Source: Sphingobium cyanobacteriorum
GTDB taxonomy: Bacteria; Pseudomonadota; Alphaproteobacteria; Sphingomonadales; Sphingomonadaceae
Length of the DNA: 64,000 nucleotides
Direction: 5' to 3'
NCBI RefSeq assembly: GCF_030580935.1
Contig: NZ_JAUQOM010000005.1
Location: 124,001-188,000 of the forward strand
Below the pieces are notes generated by a model that did no database searches, was not told the origin of the DNA, and was given only the letters and a program-made list of their open reading frames with translations. The position numbers were made by a program, and so were the translations under genes. The first letter of the stretch is position 1, and the number at the start of each line of letters is the position of its first letter. Below are positions 1-8,461 of the stretch, one piece after another.

Positions 1-74
1 AACCTGGACCAATCGTTTCGCCCATTGATGACGACCAATTCCCGCTGATTGGATCGCGTCAGTTTGAAGGCAAC

Positions 75-1016
75 TCACTCTATCGGTTGCCAGCCGAGAT
101 TTTCGGCATCTTCAAAGGCCTTGCGGTTCAAATCCGCAAGCATCTGGTAGCGCTGATGCAGCGTCGCGGGAATGGACTCCACCGTAGGATATTTATTCGT
201 GAATTCCGCCTGCATCATTTTACCGAAGGCCGTCCCCTTCTTCACCATTGTCAGTGCATCGCGCGGATTGGCTTGAAGGATTACGTCAGCAACCTCGACA
301 ATATCTTGCTGGCGGTTCTCCCGGTCCAGATACTCCAGCACCGTTGTCGCCAGCAGCGCAACGCCCTCCGATTTCGTGAGGGCGCGCATGTAGAGGCCGC
401 TTTCAATAGCCCGGTCGGTAATCGGCATAGTCGTCCTATACCATTCGTCCCGGGCAACATGAGCACCGCTCGTTGGTTCAAGATTTGTCGGCCCGCGCTC
501 AGGGTGAGTGAAGCGCACAAAAACGTGAAGAGGCGCTGTCACGAAGCTTGCGTTCAATCCAGTCTGCTCGGCAAGGATCATGAACAATGCGGGCATCGAG
601 ACGCAATTGCCCAGCCGCGTCGCCAGATAGGTCGCGAGCAGCTTGTTCTCGACTATCATCCCCAGCGGGTCCGCCTGATCGTAGCTGAATGGCCGATTGC
701 CGTTCCATGGGCCACTATCGTAGATGGCCTTTCGAATGGCGGCGACCTTATACGGGTCAGTTGGACTAGGACCTGCCATTTGCCTCGCTGCATCGGCCAG
801 CACGGCAATCTCGCGGCCAATGCTCAATGGCGTGGGCGCTATTAACGCATCAAGGGAAAGCTTCGACTGGAGGTAGCTTTTATCGATAGCTGATGTGAGA
901 ATGGACGAAACAACATGTCCAATCGTTTCGGGGATTTTCCCGGATGTATGACAAGGGATAGCAAGTGCAGTCATAGCGCCGCTCAAGACAAAAGAACGCC
1001 GCGTCAGGTCTATCAT
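75..1016 (-). CDS. Exported transglutaminase-like (SirB1-type papain fold) protein
   Basis: This 313-residue protein begins with a twin-arginine-like leader (TRRSFVLSGA then a hydrophobic run), so it probably acts outside the cytoplasm. A transglutaminase-like core is visible: Cys138 in GNCVSMPALF, His164 in APLHVFVRF and Glu180 in NLEPTSG are spaced like the Cys-His-Asp/Glu triad of transglutaminase and SirB1-type proteins. The C-terminal third looks helical and repeat-like. I chose the ATG at 1016 because it gives a clean signal peptide; a longer TTG-initiated form to 1076 adds unlikely residues, and neither start has a strong ribosome binding site. It follows two accessory genes on the same strand. 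Substrate unknown; it could be a protease, an amidase or a non-catalytic relative. Confidence 0.6.
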   Translation of the reverse strand: MIDLTRRSFVLSGAMTALAIPCHTSGKIPETIGHVVSSILTSAIDKSYLQSKLSLDALIAPTPLSIGREIAVLADAARQMAGPSPTDPYKVAAIRKAIYDSGPWNGNRPFSYDQADPLGMIVENKLLATYLATRLGNCVSMPALFMILAEQTGLNASFVTAPLHVFVRFTHPERGPTNLEPTSGAHVARDEWYRTTMPITDRAIESGLYMRALTKSEGVALLATTVLEYLDRENRQQDIVEVADVILQANPRDALTMVKKGTAFGKMMQAEFTNKYPTVESIPATLHQRYQMLADLNRKAFEDAENLGWQPIE

Positions 1017-1130
1017 ACCAAATCTATCTATATTTCTTGAAGGTGATGAATGGATATATGTCAGACAAAAATGCAATCTACAGAGATAACGCTAGAAAAA
1101 ATCACATTTTATTATCAGAATCGAAAATAA

Positions 1131-1511
1131 TTATTGATAAGGGTTCTTGTATCCAAAATCTTTAAGCACAATTATTTCTTTAGAGCACAAGTCAACTATC
1201 TTGTACCTCTGAAATAAATTTGAGTTTCCATCATTGATCACTATGTACACAGAAATTTTTCTATCCGATTTATTACAAATTTCAATTAATCTAGAAACAT
1301 TTAAATTATTTCCATCATGGTCAATAATCTCGTAAGGATAAGTGTTTTTATCCAGAGCATTTTTTAGCTCATCAATATCAGTATAAGTATGACTGTTAGA
1401 GGTGAACAATTTACTTTCCATTAGAGGACTACCCTTGTCCTTGCCACCCTCAGTTGCATTACATGCGCACGGAAAAGGGAGCATCATAATCGCTAACCAT
1501 CTTATTAGCAT
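1131..1511 (-). CDS. AT-rich small exported protein, possible immunity protein
   Basis: This 126-residue protein has a short hydrophobic N-terminus (MLIRWLAIMMLPFPCAC) suggesting export or lipoprotein anchoring, although the Cys context is not a textbook lipobox. The rest is polar and rich in Asn, Lys, Ile and Asp. Base composition is far more AT-rich than anything else in the window, which points to recent acquisition. Its ATG overlaps the stop codon of the preceding gene by 7 nt (ATGCTAA), an arrangement common for toxin and immunity partners. I recognise no family. The immunity role is an inference from overlap, export signal and the toxin-like neighbour. Confidence 0.55.
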   Translation of the reverse strand: MLIRWLAIMMLPFPCACNATEGGKDKGSPLMESKLFTSNSHTYTDIDELKNALDKNTYPYEIIDHDGNNLNVSRLIEICNKSDRKISVYIVINDGNSNLFQRYKIVDLCSKEIIVLKDFGYKNPYQ

Positions 1512-2101
1512 TTAACGCCGCGCTCACAGAGGTTAACCGGATATGCTGGAAGTGGTAGGCCCGTATTGTCAGGTCGTGGCTGTCCTGTAAGTTGTTCATA
1601 TGCCGTTCCAGCAACGGAATTGGAGTTTTGCTGTAGCAGGCGATAATCTAGGCCAGCATTGTTAACCGCATCGGTAAAACCTTTCGCAGATGCAACGATG
1701 TCTGAGAAGTTTCCTGATACCGTTGAAGAACCTAAGGTTACGGTGTTGCTCGCGCCATATATGTCGCGATCCGTGCTGGTCCTAACCGGCTGAGTCTCAG
1801 CTACCAGTTGAAGGCCAGTACCTCCACTTGCTCGACTACTGCTGCCTTGCGATCGTTCAGCCGAAGTTCCTGATGATATACCAGAACTGCTAGCGGATGA
1901 ACTGCTGCTGCGGGAGGAAGATGAGCCAGAAGAACTTGCGGAGGCTGGTGAAAGATAATTCCCTACATAGTCACCATTCGGACCACCTCTTACGATCACA
2001 ACGCGTAAATTATTGTCAGCGTCTCGCAAGACGACAAAGGCATGTACTCCGTTCGGGATGCGCAGATTTGAGGTCAGGCGAGCCGTAGCCGGATGCGGCA
2101 T
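1505..2101 (-). CDS. Ser-rich protein resembling a polymorphic-toxin papain-like C-terminal domain
   Basis: This 198-residue protein has an N-terminal segment with HAFVVLRDADNNLRV followed by RGGP, a roughly 45-residue Ser-rich linker, then a C-terminal segment with YRLLQQNSNSVAGTAYEQL. The pairing of a HAFVV...RGGP strand region with a late NSNSVAGT helix is what I recall from permuted papain-like domains at the C-termini of RHS or haemagglutinin-type toxins, but no obvious catalytic Cys accompanies the His, so activity is doubtful. There is no signal peptide. The ATG at 2101 overlaps the upstream formylglycine enzyme stop (TGATG), so it is translationally coupled to the sulfatase operon. 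It may be a detached toxin tip captured behind that operon, or an ordinary hypothetical protein. Confidence 0.5.
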   Translation of the reverse strand: MPHPATARLTSNLRIPNGVHAFVVLRDADNNLRVVIVRGGPNGDYVGNYLSPASASSSGSSSSRSSSSSASSSGISSGTSAERSQGSSSRASGGTGLQLVAETQPVRTSTDRDIYGASNTVTLGSSTVSGNFSDIVASAKGFTDAVNNAGLDYRLLQQNSNSVAGTAYEQLTGQPRPDNTGLPLPAYPVNLCERGVKC

Positions 2102-3036
2102 CAACGCGCGCGCATGATACAGCGGAAGCCGATATGGCTGGTCGAACTGTCGATCGCCTGCGCATGGCGCGCGGCGGGGCGGTAGCGCTGGCAATAATTG
2201 GCGGCGCATAGATGCGACCCGCCCTTTAGCACCTTGCGCGGGATGACGACGGCGGGGGTGGCAGGATCGATGCTTTCGCGCTTCGTCGCGCCGCGCGGAT
2301 TGGCCGGGACGCAGCAGCTTCCCTTGCCCTTGCGCTCGATCCGGGGCTGGCCATACCAGTCGGCGGTCCATTCCCAGACATTGCCGATCATGTCGTAGAG
2401 GCCATAGCCGTTGGCGGGATATGTCCGCACAGGAGAGGTGCGCTCATAACCATCCTCCAGCGTGTTGCCATAGGGGAATGCGCCCTGCCAGTAATTGGCA
2501 AGCATCGTCCCCCCCGGCGCAAGCGCATTGCCCCACGCATAGTCGGCGTCATCCAGTCCGCCACGTGCCGCAAATTCCCATTCGGCTTCGGTCGGAAGGC
2601 TCTTGCCCGCCCATTTCGCATAGGCCTCCGCATCCTGATAGGCGATATGCACCACCGGATGATCCTCGATCCCGGCGATGCTGCTGTCGGGACCGTGGGG
2701 GTGCCGCCAGTCGGTGCCGGTGCTGAACGTCCACCACTGGCTGTAGTCGTCGAGATCGACCGGCCCGGCAGTCCGCTGGAACAGCAGCGATCCGGCGACG
2801 GCAAGCGACGGATCCATGCCGGGATAGTCCTTCGGATCGGGGGGAATTTCCGCGAAACTGCGATGGCCGGTTGCCGCCACGAAGGCGGCGAAGTCCCTGT
2901 TCGTAACGGGCGTTTCGTCGATCCAGAACCCATCGACGCGCACGGTGCGCACAGGGGCTTCCTCAGGATAGAAGCGGTCCGATCCCATCTGGAACGTTCC
3001 GCCGTCGATCCAGTGCATTCCCTCTGTCAAGCCCAT
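2101..3036 (-). CDS. Formylglycine-generating enzyme (SUMF1 family)
   Basis: This 311-residue enzyme would oxidise the motif Cys of type I sulfatases to formylglycine, which those enzymes need for catalysis. Family hallmarks are present in order: GGTFQMGSD near residue 12, LPTEAEWEFAARGG near 147-160, GNVWEWTADWYG near 218, and LKGGSHLCAANYCQRYRPAAR near 270-290. Cys277 and Cys282 match the active-site cysteine pair of aerobic copper-dependent formylglycine-generating enzymes, which separates it from EgtB or PvdO relatives lacking this pair. AAGGAAGC precedes the ATG. It lies 10 bp behind a sulfatase gene in an operon with four of them. There is no signal peptide, so it presumably acts on unfolded sulfatases before export. 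Confidence 0.9.
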   Translation of the reverse strand: MGLTEGMHWIDGGTFQMGSDRFYPEEAPVRTVRVDGFWIDETPVTNRDFAAFVAATGHRSFAEIPPDPKDYPGMDPSLAVAGSLLFQRTAGPVDLDDYSQWWTFSTGTDWRHPHGPDSSIAGIEDHPVVHIAYQDAEAYAKWAGKSLPTEAEWEFAARGGLDDADYAWGNALAPGGTMLANYWQGAFPYGNTLEDGYERTSPVRTYPANGYGLYDMIGNVWEWTADWYGQPRIERKGKGSCCVPANPRGATKRESIDPATPAVVIPRKVLKGGSHLCAANYCQRYRPAARHAQAIDSSTSHIGFRCIMRAR

Positions 3037-3046
3037 GCTTCCTTCT

Positions 3047-4954
3047 TCAGTCCGGGCCGCCGCCAGCCTTCATGCGCGCCATCATCGCTTCCATGTCGAA
3101 AGTGGGGACGGTGGGGGCATAACGGCCCGTAAGCCGCAGTTCCAGATATTTGGCGGCGCGCGCGACATAGCCATTACGGTCATCGCTGGCTGCGGTTGCG
3201 ACCGCCAGCGCGGGCTTCGCGGCGTCGCCGATGAAGGTCAGCGCGTTGATGGCGTGGAGGCGGACCTGCCAGGGATAGGTCGCGTCGCACAGGCCGATCA
3301 GGGCGGGGACGGATTGGTCGGTCTCGCCGCATTTGGCCAGCGCTTCACCCAGTTGGATGCGGACATGGGCCGACGGGTCGGCCGCAAGCCGCTCCGCCAT
3401 CAGAGACTGCATGGCGCGGGCGGCCTGACCCTGAATGACAAGGCCCATCGCGGCCCAGTAGCGGATGACCTCCACCGGGCTGGTGAGCGCCTGTTTCAGG
3501 CGCGGCAGGGCGTCTTCGCCGCCCGCCGCCGCCACGCGGGCGAGGGTCATGACGTCCTTGAGCGGATAGAGTTTGGGATCGCGCGACGGTCCCCAGCCTT
3601 CACCCGCCATGGTTTCGGGCAGGAAGCCATTGTCGTTGATGGCGATCATATGCTTGTCCAGCAGTCGGCTGAACTTCGACAAAGTTGCCGCGTAGGCCGG
3701 ATCGCGCGCCAGATCGTGGATTTCGTGCGGATCGGCGGACAGATCGTACAGTTCCTCGAATGGCTTGGTCTGGAAGAAGCGGTCCTGCACGGCATTGAGC
3801 CCGCCGTCGATATGTGCCTGCTCCCAGTCCTGATAGCCCTTGGCGAGCCACTCGAACGCCTGATGCTGTCCCCAGGGACGGTGGGGCATATAGTTGCGGA
3901 TGTAGCGCCAGCGCCCGTCGGTGACCGTGCGCTGGAAGTCGATGCGTTCGTCCATGCGGTTGCGCATCCCGAAGGCCAGCGCCTGCGGTCGCGCCTTGGG
4001 CCCCAGAAACGGCGTGCCGCGCATCTGCGGTGGTTGCACCGCGCCGGCGAGCGACAGCACGGTGGGGGCTAGGTCAATGAAGCTGACGGGGGTGGTGATC
4101 TCGCTGCCGGGCGCGGCCGGCATCAGGTGCCGCCATTTGGGCGGCACATAGACGACCATCTCGCAGCGCAGCCCCTCCTCATAGCAATAGCGTTTCGAGC
4201 GGCCGAGGACACCGCCATTGTCGGAATAATGAAACACGATGGTGTTGTCGGCGAGGCCATCTGCCTCCAGTTCGGCCAGACGTTCAGCCAACTGGCCGTC
4301 CATCTTCTCCATGAGGTTGTAGTAGCTGGCAAAATCCTGCCGGATGCCGGGCCTGTCGGGCAGGAAGGGGGGCAGCGTCACCATGTCAGGTGTCACGCGG
4401 CCCGGCACAGGCTTGAAGATGCGCGATTCATGCGTGGTTTCATAGTTGAACACCGCCATGAAGGGCTGGGTCTTGTCGGTACGGGCCCGCCAGTGCGCTT
4501 CCTTGCCTTGCCCGTCCCAGATCGCCGCCGGATCGACATCGCAATTATAGTCGGTCTTGGCATTGTTGGTGCAAAAATAGCCCGCGCCGCGCATCAGTTC
4601 AGGATAGGTGCGGAAATCCTTTGGTAGTTTTCCAATCGCGCGCATCTGGTTCGCCGGCGCGCAGCTTTCGGGATAGACGCCGGTGAGAATGCCGAAGCGT
4701 GACGGTGCGCATACCGGCGCGTTCGAATAGACGTGGCGAAAGAGCAGGCCCTTTTTCGCCAGCCCGTCGATGGTGGGCGTGCGCGCCAGCCGGTCTCCAT
4801 AGGCGCCGACATAGGGATTATTGTCCTCGCTCACGATCCACAGGATGTTCGGGCGCTCGCCCTTCGCGGACTTCGCAAGCGCGCCCGATCCAGCGGCGGC
4901 AGCCAGACCGGCGGCCGACCCCAGAATTGCGCGTCGGGAAATCTCATGGGTCAT
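3047..4954 (-). CDS. Type I sulfatase, heparan N-sulfatase-like, with C-terminal repeats
   Basis: This 635-residue sulfatase has an N-terminal leader (ISRRAILGSAAGLAAAAGSG) suggestive of Tat export, the metal-binding start NILWIVSEDNN near residue 36, and the formylglycine motif C82-A-P-S-R. The fold resembles sulfamidase-like (SGSH-type) sulfatases, hinting at N- or O-sulfate removal from a sugar. Residues from about 450 to 610 are Ala/Leu-rich helical repeats of HEAT type, an addition seen in some environmental members. Its ATG overlaps the preceding sulfatase stop by 4 nt (ATGA), so translation is coupled. A periplasmic location is inferred; the substrate is not determinable. Confidence 0.9.
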   Translation of the reverse strand: MTHEISRRAILGSAAGLAAAAGSGALAKSAKGERPNILWIVSEDNNPYVGAYGDRLARTPTIDGLAKKGLLFRHVYSNAPVCAPSRFGILTGVYPESCAPANQMRAIGKLPKDFRTYPELMRGAGYFCTNNAKTDYNCDVDPAAIWDGQGKEAHWRARTDKTQPFMAVFNYETTHESRIFKPVPGRVTPDMVTLPPFLPDRPGIRQDFASYYNLMEKMDGQLAERLAELEADGLADNTIVFHYSDNGGVLGRSKRYCYEEGLRCEMVVYVPPKWRHLMPAAPGSEITTPVSFIDLAPTVLSLAGAVQPPQMRGTPFLGPKARPQALAFGMRNRMDERIDFQRTVTDGRWRYIRNYMPHRPWGQHQAFEWLAKGYQDWEQAHIDGGLNAVQDRFFQTKPFEELYDLSADPHEIHDLARDPAYAATLSKFSRLLDKHMIAINDNGFLPETMAGEGWGPSRDPKLYPLKDVMTLARVAAAGGEDALPRLKQALTSPVEVIRYWAAMGLVIQGQAARAMQSLMAERLAADPSAHVRIQLGEALAKCGETDQSVPALIGLCDATYPWQVRLHAINALTFIGDAAKPALAVATAASDDRNGYVARAAKYLELRLTGRYAPTVPTFDMEAMMARMKAGGGPD

Positions 4955-6681
4955 GGCTTGGCGGCTCCTTCGACCTGACGGGTCAGTTCATCCTTGAGGG
5001 GTGGGGTATGGACGAGCGGCTTGCCGACGGCCTGCGCCTTTAGCTTCGCCGGGCTGTCTGGCAGGATGGGGTCAAGCCGGTCCGCGGGATTGGGCTTCAC
5101 ATACCAGTCGGCGGGGAAGTCAGCGGCATGCTTGCCACCGACATCGCGCCGCACCGCACCGATGGACAGGCGCGCGCTGTAGGGGATGACATGGCGGCCA
5201 TTGCGATCGGCGAGTTGTTGATAGAGCGCCACGCGCAATTCCTGCTTCTTTGTCGCCCAGGCAGGATCGTTGACAAGATTGTGCATCTCGTCCGGGTCTG
5301 TGTTGAGGTCGTACAGTTCGTCCGTATCCCAGACGCCATAATATTGGATATATTTCACATTATCCCGCTCGATCGCGAAGGTGCCGGGCGTCATCGGGAA
5401 ATTATATTCCCAATAATATTCGTAGATGAAGTCGCCGGGCTTCCAGTCCTTGGCCGCCTGCTTGCCTTCCCACAGCGGCCATGCGCTCTGGCCCTCGAAC
5501 TGCCTGGGGCGGGCGACCCCGGCCACGTCAAGGAACGTCGGCGCGAAATCGAGATTGCGGATGCGGCCTTCATTGACCACGCCAGCTGGGATCGTGCCCG
5601 GCTCCCATACGACCAGAGGCACGCGCACCGACGCCTGATAGGCGTTGCGCTTGTCGATCAGCCCATGTTCGCCGACCATATAGCCGTTGTCGGAGGTGAA
5701 GACGACCAGCGTATCCTTGTCGAGCTTGTTCCGGCGCAGATAGTCCATGATCCGGCCGAGGCTGTCGTCGATCGCAGACAGGGTGCCGTAATAATATTTG
5801 AGATAATCCGTCATCGGCACGTCGGCATTGTAGAAAAAGTCGATGCCGTGCCAACTGTTGCGCTGGTTGCGTACCCAGACCGGCTTACCTTCGCTGTTCG
5901 CGGGTGTGTCCGCTGCGCTGGCGGGGAGTGCGAACTTCGCGCGGTCATATTGACGGGCATAGCGCGGCGGGGGCAAGGGGTCGGAATGGACGCCCTTGTG
6001 GCTTAGATAGAGGAAGAATGGCTTGGCCGGGTCGCGTTCCTTTTGCAGCCAGTTCATCGCATAGTCGGTCAGTTCATCGGTGATATAGCCCTGCTGCGGC
6101 ACCGCCTTGCCATCGACATTGAGGTTGGGGGAGCTATGGGCGCTCTCCGCTTTCGCCGGCCAGTAGTTGCCCTGTCCCTTGAAGCTCACCCATTTGTCGA
6201 AGCCGGGGCGCGGGCCGTCCGTTTCGCTGCCCATATGCCATTTGCCGAAGAAAGCGGTATTGTAGCCCGATCGTTGCAGATAGCCGGGGAAATAGGTGAG
6301 GCCCGCTTCGCTACTGTCATTGTTATCCACGATGCCGTGGTTGCGGGCGGTCTGACCTGTCAGGATTGTCGCGCGGCTGGGGCTGCACAGGGATGATGTG
6401 ACGACAGCGTTGGGGAAGTAGCTGCCTTCTTTCGCCATCCGGTCGATGTTGGGCGTCTTGATCAGACCGGGCTGGAGGAAGCCCATGCCGTCGTAGCGCA
6501 GGTCATCGACAAGCACGAAGATGATGTTGCGCGGGCGCTGTTGTTGCGCCGGCGCGGCGGCAAGCGCAGGCTTGGGCGCGGCGGCAACCAGCGCTGAGGG
6601 TACGACGGCGCAGGCGACCAGGCAGGCCGCCCCGGTCATCGCGCGACGCAGAGTAGAGGCCCAGTTGGTCTTGTTCGGCAC
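4951..6681 (-). CDS. Type I sulfatase (CSPSR)
   Basis: This 576-residue arylsulfatase-family enzyme has a signal sequence (RRAMTGAACLVACAVVPSALVAAA), the metal site NIIFVLVDDLRYD, and the formylglycine motif C99-S-P-S-R followed by ATILTG. SDNGYMVGEHG later in the chain matches the second metal-binding and catalytic region. I placed the start at GTG 6681 because AGGACAGG stands just upstream and the signal peptide then follows directly; the longer reading to 6804 runs back into the preceding sulfatase gene. The length and the EHG motif are typical of choline-sulfatase/iduronate-sulfatase-like members. It is the third sulfatase of the operon. Confidence 0.9.
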   Translation of the reverse strand: MPNKTNWASTLRRAMTGAACLVACAVVPSALVAAAPKPALAAAPAQQQRPRNIIFVLVDDLRYDGMGFLQPGLIKTPNIDRMAKEGSYFPNAVVTSSLCSPSRATILTGQTARNHGIVDNNDSSEAGLTYFPGYLQRSGYNTAFFGKWHMGSETDGPRPGFDKWVSFKGQGNYWPAKAESAHSSPNLNVDGKAVPQQGYITDELTDYAMNWLQKERDPAKPFFLYLSHKGVHSDPLPPPRYARQYDRAKFALPASAADTPANSEGKPVWVRNQRNSWHGIDFFYNADVPMTDYLKYYYGTLSAIDDSLGRIMDYLRRNKLDKDTLVVFTSDNGYMVGEHGLIDKRNAYQASVRVPLVVWEPGTIPAGVVNEGRIRNLDFAPTFLDVAGVARPRQFEGQSAWPLWEGKQAAKDWKPGDFIYEYYWEYNFPMTPGTFAIERDNVKYIQYYGVWDTDELYDLNTDPDEMHNLVNDPAWATKKQELRVALYQQLADRNGRHVIPYSARLSIGAVRRDVGGKHAADFPADWYVKPNPADRLDPILPDSPAKLKAQAVGKPLVHTPPLKDELTRQVEGAAKP

Positions 6682-6718
6682 GTTCCTGTCCTTTTGATGT
6701 GGGATATGCGCCACCGGT

Positions 6719-8461
6719 CTATTCCCGACCAGGCGGAGGCGGGGTGCGATCGCCGCTGCCATCAAACCGTTCGCGGTAGCGGTAGATTTTAGGTGCCTCG
6801 GCAAGCGCGGGCGTGGAGAAGCGGCGTGCTTCCCGCCACCAGAGCGCCTGCATCGCCCTCAGTCTCGCCGGCATCACGGCTGCGAGGTCGTGATTTTCGG
6901 ACGGGTCTGCCTGCGTATCGTAAAGCTGCCACACATCCTTGTCGAAATCGCCGTCGCGGGGATGGACGGCGATCGCCCGCCATTTGCCCTGCGTGATCGC
7001 GCGATTACCGCGCAGCTCGAAATATTGCACGGTGCGTGGGGGCGGAGCGGACGGGTTGCCGATGGTGGGCAGGAAGGTTCGCCCCGCTACCGGGATTTCC
7101 GCTCTTCCGGCCAGTGCGGCGGGAAAAGCGGTGCCGGCCGCCGCGGCCAGCGTAGGCGCGATGTCCACGGCATCGACATAGTGCGGGCGGACGCTTCCCG
7201 GATTGCCGACCCGGCGCGGCCAACTGACGATCATGGGCGTGCGCACGCCACCCAGTTGCGGCCAGATCTTGTAGCGGCGGAAAGGCGTGCTGCCGAGCCA
7301 CGCCCAGGGACGTTGATATTCGCTTTGCGTTTTGTCGGTGCCAAGCTCGTCGATGCGCGCCAGCATCTGATCGGGTGTCAGCCGGTTAGGCTTGTACATG
7401 ACATCGAACGCGCCCTTCTGCCCGGCCTCCGATGCTGCACCGTTGTCGGAGACGAGGACGACCAGCGTATTGTCGAACCGGCCCGTATTTTTGAGGTGCT
7501 GGATCAGCCTGCCGATCTGCGCGTCAGTATGGGTGATGAAGCCGGCATAGGTCGCCATGAACCGCGCGAACACTATCTTTTCGGTTGGTGTGAGGTCGCT
7601 CCAGGCACGGTCGCCATCGGCGCGCGGCGTCAGTTTCGCGTGGGATGGCATGATCCCGAACGCCTTCTGCCGCGCCAGCCGTTCCTCGCGAAGGGCGTCC
7701 CAGCCCTTGGCGTAGACGCCGTCATAGCTGTCGATATAGGCACGGGGCACCTGGATCGGCGCATGGCCCGCGCCATAGGCGAGATAGAGAAATTGAGGCT
7801 TGCTCTTGCCAGCATCCAGCGCACGGATCGCGCGGTCCGTAATGTCGGCGGAAAAATGATAGCCGGGCGTGTCGGGCTTGGGCAGCCGCTGGTTCCCCTC
7901 GATCAGGTCCGGGTGATATTGATCGGTCCAGCCAAGGAAGAAGCCGTAGAAGTCGTCGAACCCCCGCTGAAGCGGCCAGGAGCCGTTATGCCCGGGCGAT
8001 CCGTCTTCATCCTCTGGCGCGAGATGCCATTTGCCCAATCCATGCGTGGCATAGCCCGCGCGCCTGAGAACCTGGGCGATGGTGCTGGCGTTGGCCGGCA
8101 ACTCCCCCCGGTCGCGGGTCAGATCCGTCGGATCGACCTTTTGCGCCGGCAGGTCGACCATGCGCACCGTCTGCGGATTGCGCCCGGTCAGCAGCGAGGC
8201 ACGGGTCGGGGAACAGACCGCCTTGCTGTCGAAATGATTGTAGCGAAGACCGCCCATCGCGAGCGCATCGATATTGGGCGTGCGGATTTCGGAGCCGAAA
8301 GCACCGATGTCCGAATAGCCAACATCGTCCAGCACGATCAGGATGATGTCAGGCCGAGGCTTGGCTACTTCACTGGCGGACAAAGAAGACGAGACCAGCC
8401 CTGCGGCGAACAGCGACAGGCCGGTAAGCAGGGACGATCGCAAAAACGGGGGCCTTGCCAT
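6719..8461 (-). CDS. Type I arylsulfatase (CSPTR)
   Basis: This 580-residue protein begins with a signal peptide (LLTGLSLFAAGLVSSSLSAS), then DIILIVLDDVGYSD as the first metal-binding strand and the formylglycine motif C83-S-P-T-R-A-S-L-L-T-G-R. LGKWHLAPEDE and VVLVSDNGAASE supply further active-site segments. Overall layout matches arylsulfatase A-like enzymes of about 550-580 residues. Its ATG overlaps the upstream sulfatase stop (TGATG), so the two are translationally coupled, and 37 bp separate it from the next sulfatase gene. Likely periplasmic; substrate unknown. Confidence 0.9.
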   Translation of the reverse strand: MARPPFLRSSLLTGLSLFAAGLVSSSLSASEVAKPRPDIILIVLDDVGYSDIGAFGSEIRTPNIDALAMGGLRYNHFDSKAVCSPTRASLLTGRNPQTVRMVDLPAQKVDPTDLTRDRGELPANASTIAQVLRRAGYATHGLGKWHLAPEDEDGSPGHNGSWPLQRGFDDFYGFFLGWTDQYHPDLIEGNQRLPKPDTPGYHFSADITDRAIRALDAGKSKPQFLYLAYGAGHAPIQVPRAYIDSYDGVYAKGWDALREERLARQKAFGIMPSHAKLTPRADGDRAWSDLTPTEKIVFARFMATYAGFITHTDAQIGRLIQHLKNTGRFDNTLVVLVSDNGAASEAGQKGAFDVMYKPNRLTPDQMLARIDELGTDKTQSEYQRPWAWLGSTPFRRYKIWPQLGGVRTPMIVSWPRRVGNPGSVRPHYVDAVDIAPTLAAAAGTAFPAALAGRAEIPVAGRTFLPTIGNPSAPPPRTVQYFELRGNRAITQGKWRAIAVHPRDGDFDKDVWQLYDTQADPSENHDLAAVMPARLRAMQALWWREARRFSTPALAEAPKIYRYRERFDGSGDRTPPPPGRE

